A stretch of 64,000 bases of DNA from Ottelia alismoides (taxonomy: Eukaryota; Streptophyta; Magnoliopsida; Alismatales; Hydrocharitaceae), in contig JAZKJV010000296.1 of NCBI GenBank assembly GCA_037367405.1, positions 434,001 to 498,000 on the forward strand. The letters are read 5' to 3'. The translations under genes and the position numbers were made by a program. This document shows, in pieces, positions 59,301 to 64,000 of the stretch (its first letter is position 1; the number at the start of each line of letters is the position of its first letter). The notes below the pieces were generated by a model. The model did not search any database. It saw only the letters and a list, made by a program, of their open reading frames with translations, and was not told where the DNA came from.

Positions 59301-60569
59301 TCTACTCTTCATATTCTCTTATCTGTTGCTGTGGTCCGTGATTGGAGTATATCTCAACTAGATGTCAAGAATGCCTTTTTGTACGGGGACTTACAGGAGG
59401 AAGTCTACATGCAACAACCACCTGGGTTCGCTGCTGAGGGGGAGAAGCATATGGTCTGTAGACTTCACAAGGCAATATACGGCCTCAAACAGAGTCCGAG
59501 AGCATGGTTCCAGAAGCTGTCTAGCCTAATTGAGCAACAAGGATTCAAGAGGTCAAATGCCGATCACTCATTGTTTGTCCAGAAGTCATCAGCAGGTACG
59601 GTTGTCATTATGGTTTATGTGGATGATATTCTTGTTACAGGAGATGATGCTCAGGGCATAGAAAGGGCGAAGGCATTCCTAGGACGTCAGTTTGTTACAA
59701 AGGATCTTGGGACCCTTAGATATTTTCTGGGGTTGGAATTTGCAAGGAATGCACAGGGTTTGGTGATGACCCAACGGAAGTACATTACAGACTTCCTGAC
59801 TGAGACTGGCATGGATGGATGCAAACCATCAAGTATTCCCATGGACCCTAGCATGAGGCTGTATGATGGTGATACTGAAGAAGTAGATAAGAGGAGGTAT
59901 AGAGAAATGGTGGGAAAACTCCTCTACATTACCATAACTCGCCCAGACATTCAATTTGCAGTTAGCAGGGTGAGTCAATTTATGGAGCAGCCAAGACAGG
60001 TTCACATGGATGCTATACACATGATACTGAGGTATCTGAAGTCTTCTCCAGGGTCAGGGCTGCTATTCAAAAAGGGCACAGATTTATCCATCTCAGCGTG
60101 TGCAGATGCAGATTATGCAGGATGTCCTACGGATCGGAAATCAACCTCAGGGTTTGCAATTTTTGTTGGAGGCTCTTTGGTTTCTTGGAAAAGCAAGAAA
60201 CAAACTGTTGTGGCAAGGTCCAATGCCGAATCCGAATATAGGGCCATGGCTCAAGCCAGCACGTAAATGATGTGGGTTCGTTCAGTACTAGAAGATCTAC
60301 ATGTAGTAGTGCCCCTACCTATGAAGCTTCAGTGTGACAATCAGGCAGCATTGTTCATTACCAATAATCCAGCTTTCCATGAAAGGACCAAGCATATTGA
60401 AGTTGACTGTCATTATACTAGGGACCTGATCCAGAGAGGATTGATATCTACTGCACATGTGAGCTCAAGAGATCAGACTGCAGATGTGTTCACCAAACCA
60501 CTGCTCAGAGGACCGTTTCAGAGATGTTCATCCAAGCTGAGCATGATAGACATCTACGCTCCACCTTGA
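56368..60569 (+). pseudogene. CopI gag-pol with frameshift and four nonsense changes
   Basis: Gag starts MLESKVDMP (56368). A frameshift in the Arg-Gly region (about 57060-57110) precedes the zinc knuckle, which also has a TGA at 57129-57131 in place of its Gly. Protease [11 protein letters not shown] is at 57354. TAG at 57768-57770 interrupts the integrase zinc region. TAG at 58875-58877 ends the linker. RT-RNase H (58971-60266) holds [12 protein letters not shown] and YVDDILVTGDD and ends at TAA 60264-60266, after which RNase H continues to 60569. A 48-base tandem repeat encoding AEHSQSPFP lies at about 57185-57260. Conserved motifs outside the breaks suggest moderate age. Confidence 0.93.
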
Positions 60570-60576
60570 GGGGGAG
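60567..60576 (+). other. CopI 3' polypurine tract
   Basis: TGAGGGGGAG abuts the 3' LTR. The same 10-mer occurs at 59435-59444 in the RT region. Confidence 0.92.
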
Positions 60577-60733
60577 TGTAGAGATAGTTCGTAGCATTAT
60601 TATCTCTTTATGTATCTGTTTTTTATTTCATTATCTTTGATAGATCTCTCTGTAATTTACCCTTAGGGTCTCTCCCTATATAAGAGAGCCTATGGTTTTC
60701 TAAATGATTATCGAGAACTTATTTTTCCCAACA
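60577..60733 (+). repeat. CopI 3' LTR
   Basis: 157 bp, four differences from the 5' LTR, followed by GCAGC and the resumed CopH RT. Confidence 0.95.
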
Positions 60734-62289
60734 GCAGCCAATCAAAACTTGATGATTGAGTAGATGGATGTGAATACCACCATTCTCCATCGCGATCTAG
60801 AGAAGGGAATCTATATGGCACAATCAGAGAAATTTGTGGCTAAAGAAAAAGAAGACTATGTTTGCATATTGAGGAAAATCATATATGGACTAAAGCAAGA
60901 TCCTAGACAGTGGTATAATAAATATGAGTTGTTTATGGAAGAACATGTCTACATAAAGACTACTTAAGATTGTATATTCATCAAAAATTAGGTGATGGTT
61001 TCGTCATTTTGCTGATTAATGTTTATGATATGCGTATTATTGGCAACAATACTTCAAGACTTTCAAGTCTGAAGAATGAATTGAGCAAGTCCTTTGCTAT
61101 TAAGGACTTGGGATTTGCAAATCAGATTTTGGATATGAAAATTACATGTGATAGAAAGTCAGACTCTCGTTATCTTGAGAAAAATACATTGAGAAAGTAC
61201 TTCAAAGATTAAACATGGACAAAGGCAAGCCCGCGAGTACCCCTTTTGGAGCACACTTCAAGTTAAGCACCAAACACAATCCATGAATAAAAGATGACAA
61301 GAAGGATATGGTGACGATTTCTTATGCCTCGGTCATAGGCTGTCTGATGTACGCTATGGTATGTACTGATATTGCTCATTTAGTTGGAGATGTCAGCATG
61401 TTTATCTCAAAATCCAGGAAAAGAGCATTGGAATGTGGTTTAATGGATCTTGAGATATCTCTGTGGTACTAGCAACACTTCTCTTTATTTTGGAGCAAAG
61501 AAGGCATTCCTATCTGTCAACATAGACTCCGATATGACATGTGATGTTGGCGGTTGACAATCTATATGCTATTACTTGATAACATACATAGGTGGGTATT
61601 GTTTCATGGCAATCAAGGTTACAGAAATTTGTGTAACGTCCGAATCCGAATAACCTGAACCCGACCCGAACTGAATCGCTCCATAGACAAATTGAAATTT
61701 GATTTGGGATCAATCGATCAAAAATCGGTTGTATCATAAAACATGCCATCGGAAAAGTTGTGATGCAATCGGAAACCGCAAAAATAATACGAAAACCCCA
61801 TAAATTCGTATCGACAAAATAAACCAACAAAATCGCTCATTCGTCAATCGGGGGTCGTTTGACTATTTAAAATCACAAAATGTATTCACAAATTAAGGAC
61901 CGTATTTCGCCAATTTTGTATCCATTTTGGATCAGAAAAGTATAAAATTTATATCGTTTAATCATCATTCTGAGACGATCAAATGAGTTATCGTACATAA
62001 GAATCGGAGATTCGGAGTGGAAATACATACGACTTTGGTATTCCAAATATGAGAGTAAATAAAGGTTTTAAAAATATATATAGACTTTTAAAATTTACAA
62101 ATGACAAATTCCAAGCCAACACTTGGCCTTCTTTCTTCTCAAATTGGCACCTCACTCTCTCTTTCCTTCCATTTAGAAACAAAAGATCACTAATTCCCCC
62201 TTTTTATATCCCCAAAGTCCTTTAAATTCCCCATATTTCCCCAATTCTCTTCTATTTTAGCCGAGAGAGGAAGAGAGACCCAACCCTTC

Positions 62290-62530
62290 CTTTCCACGTT
62301 GTTGCTGCAACCTTTCTTCAAGCTGCTGCAGCTTCCCATCATTGGGCTGCTATAGCAGCTGCTAATCCTTGCTGGGAAGAGGCTGCATGTAGTTGGAGAA
62401 TTACTGCTGCAATAGCAGCAACCACATACTTTTCCAAGTACAGGTCTGAACTGCTTCTATCAACAGCTGCTGCAAGCAGCTGCTGCTCCTCTCTAGGAGC
62501 TGTTCTTGGAACTGCTCAAGGAGTTGCTTC
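62290..62530. repeat. GCTGCT/GCAGCA-rich low-complexity tract
   Basis: Many short GCTGCTGCA-type runs in both orientations could fold into hairpins. No long frame is maintained. Confidence 0.6.
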
Positions 62531-62560
62531 CCCTTGTTATCCTGGAGCTACTACATGCAA

Positions 62561-62606
62561 TAATCTTCTCAGAAAATTGGAAATAATCTTCTCAGAAAAT
62601 TGGAAA
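62561..62606 (+). repeat. 23-bp perfect tandem duplication
   Basis: The 23-base unit beginning TAATCTTCTCAGAAAATTGG is present twice in a row (62561-62583 and 62584-62606). Confidence 0.9.
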
Positions 62607-62776
62607 TCCAAGGTACAATCCCCAGCCTCCCTCTTGCTGCATCATGTCAAATTAGAAACCAATTTCAAAACACAGGTAATTGCTTTTGAAATTTTATGAA
62701 AATGTGAAGATAGACATGGAGTTGACATGACTTCAGATCATATGATCCAGTTTGCATGCTTAAAAGATAGGAATTT

Positions 62777-62966
62777 TGATGGTGATGGTCTAGTGGCAGG
62801 ACAATGTGTCTACCACACAAAAGACCAGGGTTCAAATCCCACTCTTGCAGGGGTTGCGTTAGGTAGTCGACGGCCAGCGTAAAAAAATAGTCGAATCTTT
62901 CAACATGGATTTGAGCAAGAATCCATGTAGCCGACCCTACTTATAGTGGGAGAAGGCTTAGTACTT
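62777..62966 (+). mobile_element. Au-like SINE (tRNA head, RTE-related body and tail)
   Basis: The head has pol III promoter boxes, A box TGGTCTAGTGG (about 62786-62796) and B box GGTTCAAATCC (about 62829-62839). The body GGGGTTGCGTTAGGTAG...CGACGGCCAGCG and GTCGAATC...CATGGATTTGAGCAA matches the 5' part of the RTE at 6321-6458. The tail ATCCATGTAGCCGACCCTAC matches the RTE 3' end at 9539. This is the layout of the plant Au SINE family as I know it. Clear target duplications were not found, and the usual TTG tail is replaced by GTAC and T-rich sequence, so the exact ends are approximate. Confidence 0.85.
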
Positions 62967-62975
62967 TTTTTATTG

Positions 62976-64000
62976 CATGCATCTAGATCTAAATGCAGAC
63001 CAATGATTTCATGAATTAAAATTTGGATGGCATTGATTGTGATGAAATCAGATCATTATACATTATTGTTTCGTGCCTTAAAATTTCAAAAAACTGGAGT
63101 GATTTGCATAAGTTTAGTACCAATTTCAGATCATTAATCAACTTCAGATTTATATGTGATTTAATTAGAAATTGGAAGTGTTTTGGCATGCAGTTAGATT
63201 AAATTTCATACCTATATTGTGCTACAGCTTTCATCTTCTGATCTCATTTAAAAATGAGAAAAATTTGGGGGTAAAATTGCTTGAATCGGACACAAAAATA
63301 GATCAATGTTTATACTCAGAGTTCACACTTGAAACATGAGAGATTAATGGTGAATAACACACCATTAAGTAAAATTTTGAAATCACTAATTAGCTAAAGT
63401 TACATGTTTGAAAAATAAAGATATTGGGAGAGAATAACAAGCAATTAAGTCAAATTTCAGTCCACTATGTGCTCCAAAATTTCATGTCTGAATTGATTAG
63501 GAATTAGCGGTGAACTGCGTACAATTAAGCTAAATCTCATACCTATTAATAAGCTTAAGAAATTATGTTTTAAAAAGTGAAGAACTTAGGTGTCTTGGCT
63601 TGAAATGAACTCAAAATTTAGATCACCAGTTAGTTCTAGAATCCATGATTGAAACATAGGGAGTTAGCATGTAATATGCCTAAAATTAGATCAATATTTA
63701 GTCTAAGTGTCATAAACTTATAGAAGAGATTTGAAATACAATCATTGGAATATTAATACCCTTCTCTTATGAAACCAACAAATAATTCCTAAGATCATTA
63801 TGACTGATAATCCTCATCAATTAGTTCATTAGTATAATCTACCAACTATACATCATTAATATGAGAGATACCTAGCTCTGTTAAGTTGATCACAGAAGAG
63901 ATTGAGGAAGAATTGAATAATCAAGTAAGAGAATATGATGGTGAATCAGTGATGACAATTAATTGTGCTAGTCATAGTGACCCCTATACCTGACTGTGCG
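62976..64000. other. AT-rich sequence, no gene seen
   Basis: About 1 kb at the right edge has no frame longer than about 60 codons and no recognised motif. It may be the continuing LTR or interior of the putative gypsy-type element. Confidence 0.4.

Larger units (their letters stand above)
55740..60733 (+). mobile_element. CopI: complete but disabled copia inside CopH
   Basis: LTRs of 157 bp (55740-55896 and 60577-60733) are flanked by GCAGC (55735-55739 and 60734-60738). They differ at 4 positions by eye (about 2.5%). PBS and polypurine tract are intact. Gag-pol is of the CopA/CopD/CopF family but carries several stops. Confidence 0.95.
52861..61631 (+). mobile_element. CopH: old copia of a different lineage, split by CopI
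   Basis: A presumed LTR end and a decayed PBS-like TGGTATTAAATAC (about 53081) precede gag at 53131. Pol pieces continue to 55739, CopI is inserted there (target GCAGC), and RT to RNase H continues from 60739 to about 61631. It is cut there by sequence that looks like the start of a gypsy-type LTR. Confidence 0.8.
53131..61631 (+). pseudogene. CopH gag-pol relic
   Basis: Recognisable pieces, in order: gag [18 protein letters not shown] (53139); protease LVDSGSTFT (53873); LKLEDVRHTLDMHPDMISMGRLDYEGY (from about 54030); integrase LVHIDLFDPF and FVDDFSKKLRVYMQKRKD (about 54440-54565); RT WVYKVKYDENSLNTRSKARL (55575-55635) and DFDEIFSLVVKMSSI. After CopI come MDVNTTILHRDLEKGIYM and YGLKQDPRQWY (60764-60918), then an altered YVDD box (NVYDM, about 61018), IKDLGFANQILDMKI, and an RNase H remnant. 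Many stops occur. The protein is of the classical copia type and not of the CopA/CopD family. Confidence 0.85.
61632..64000 (+). repeat. Probable gypsy-type LTR, running past window end
   Basis: The CopH RNase H remnant stops and TGTAACGTCCGAATCCGAAT begins, which resembles the usual start of Tekay/Del-type chromovirus LTRs in plants. A TATA-like TTTTTATATCCCC (about 62199) and a region rich in GCTGCT/GCAGCA follow. The second end is outside the window and no coding domain is seen, so the call rests on the start motif and the abrupt junction. Apart from the SINE and a short tandem repeat, nothing is recognisable to 64000. Confidence 0.35.

Noticed and set aside
62777..62848. tRNA gene candidate with A and B boxes
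   Set aside because: It continues directly into RTE-related SINE sequence and lacks a proper acceptor stem pairing, so it is a SINE head and not a functional tRNA gene.
1..64000. CRISPR arrays, operons, rRNA genes, intact host genes
   Set aside because: No spaced direct-repeat arrays, ribosomal RNA or bacterial signals were seen. All long frames belong to transposable elements, except the aldo-keto reductase fragment.

Overview
This window is a transposable-element island from a flowering-plant nuclear genome. Evidence for a plant: Ty1/copia elements with tRNA-Met-type primer-binding sites, a Ty3/gypsy element with a tRNA-Asp-type primer-binding site, plant-type RTE and L1 LINEs, an Au-like SINE, and two spliced exons of a plant-type aldo-keto reductase. 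The species cannot be resolved. No intact host gene is visible. The element names below (CopA to CopI etc.) are local labels.

Region 1-22891 is one Ty3/gypsy retrotransposon in minus orientation, cut by the window's left edge. It has a partial left LTR (1-259), a short internal region (260-5940) with a degenerate gag-protease part but no recognisable reverse transcriptase or integrase, a PBS (5921-5938), and a right LTR (5941-22891). That LTR was split by an RTE LINE (6283-9592, 17-bp target duplication) and an L1 LINE (12064-22771, minus, 15-bp duplication). The L1 was in turn split by CopA (14422-19541, GAGGG duplication). A hAT-like MITE (1830-2036) sits in the gypsy interior.

Region 23231-41704 is CopB, a degenerate minus-strand copia split by CopC (25334-40886, CCATG duplication). 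CopC has 2521-bp LTRs and a dead interior, and was itself split by CopD (32736-37762, CACCT duplication). CopD has identical LTRs and one uninterrupted 1407-codon gag-pol frame, so it is the only element here that looks fully competent.

Region 41705-43533 holds the only non-transposon coding signal: two exons of an aldo-keto reductase (42331-42836), next to a possible small Helitron and a cluster of four palindromic 23-bp units.

Region 43534-52404 is CopE (degenerate, truncated at 3'), split by minus-strand CopF (45218-50244, GGTAC duplication). It is followed by an unrelated LTR fragment, CopG (52405-52729). Region about 52861-61631 is CopH, an old copia of another lineage, split by CopI (55740-60733, GCAGC duplication). 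From 61632 to the end there is probably a further gypsy-type LTR carrying an Au-like SINE (about 62777-62966).

The most interesting signals cross several elements. First, in the short copia LTRs the TATA box lies in the loop of an inverted repeat whose stem sequence differs between families while pairing is kept. Second, a copy of the 3' polypurine tract lies inside the reverse-transcriptase coding region (candidate central PPT). Third, a small stem follows the PBS. All comparisons were made by eye on the given bases; no alignment or database search was run.
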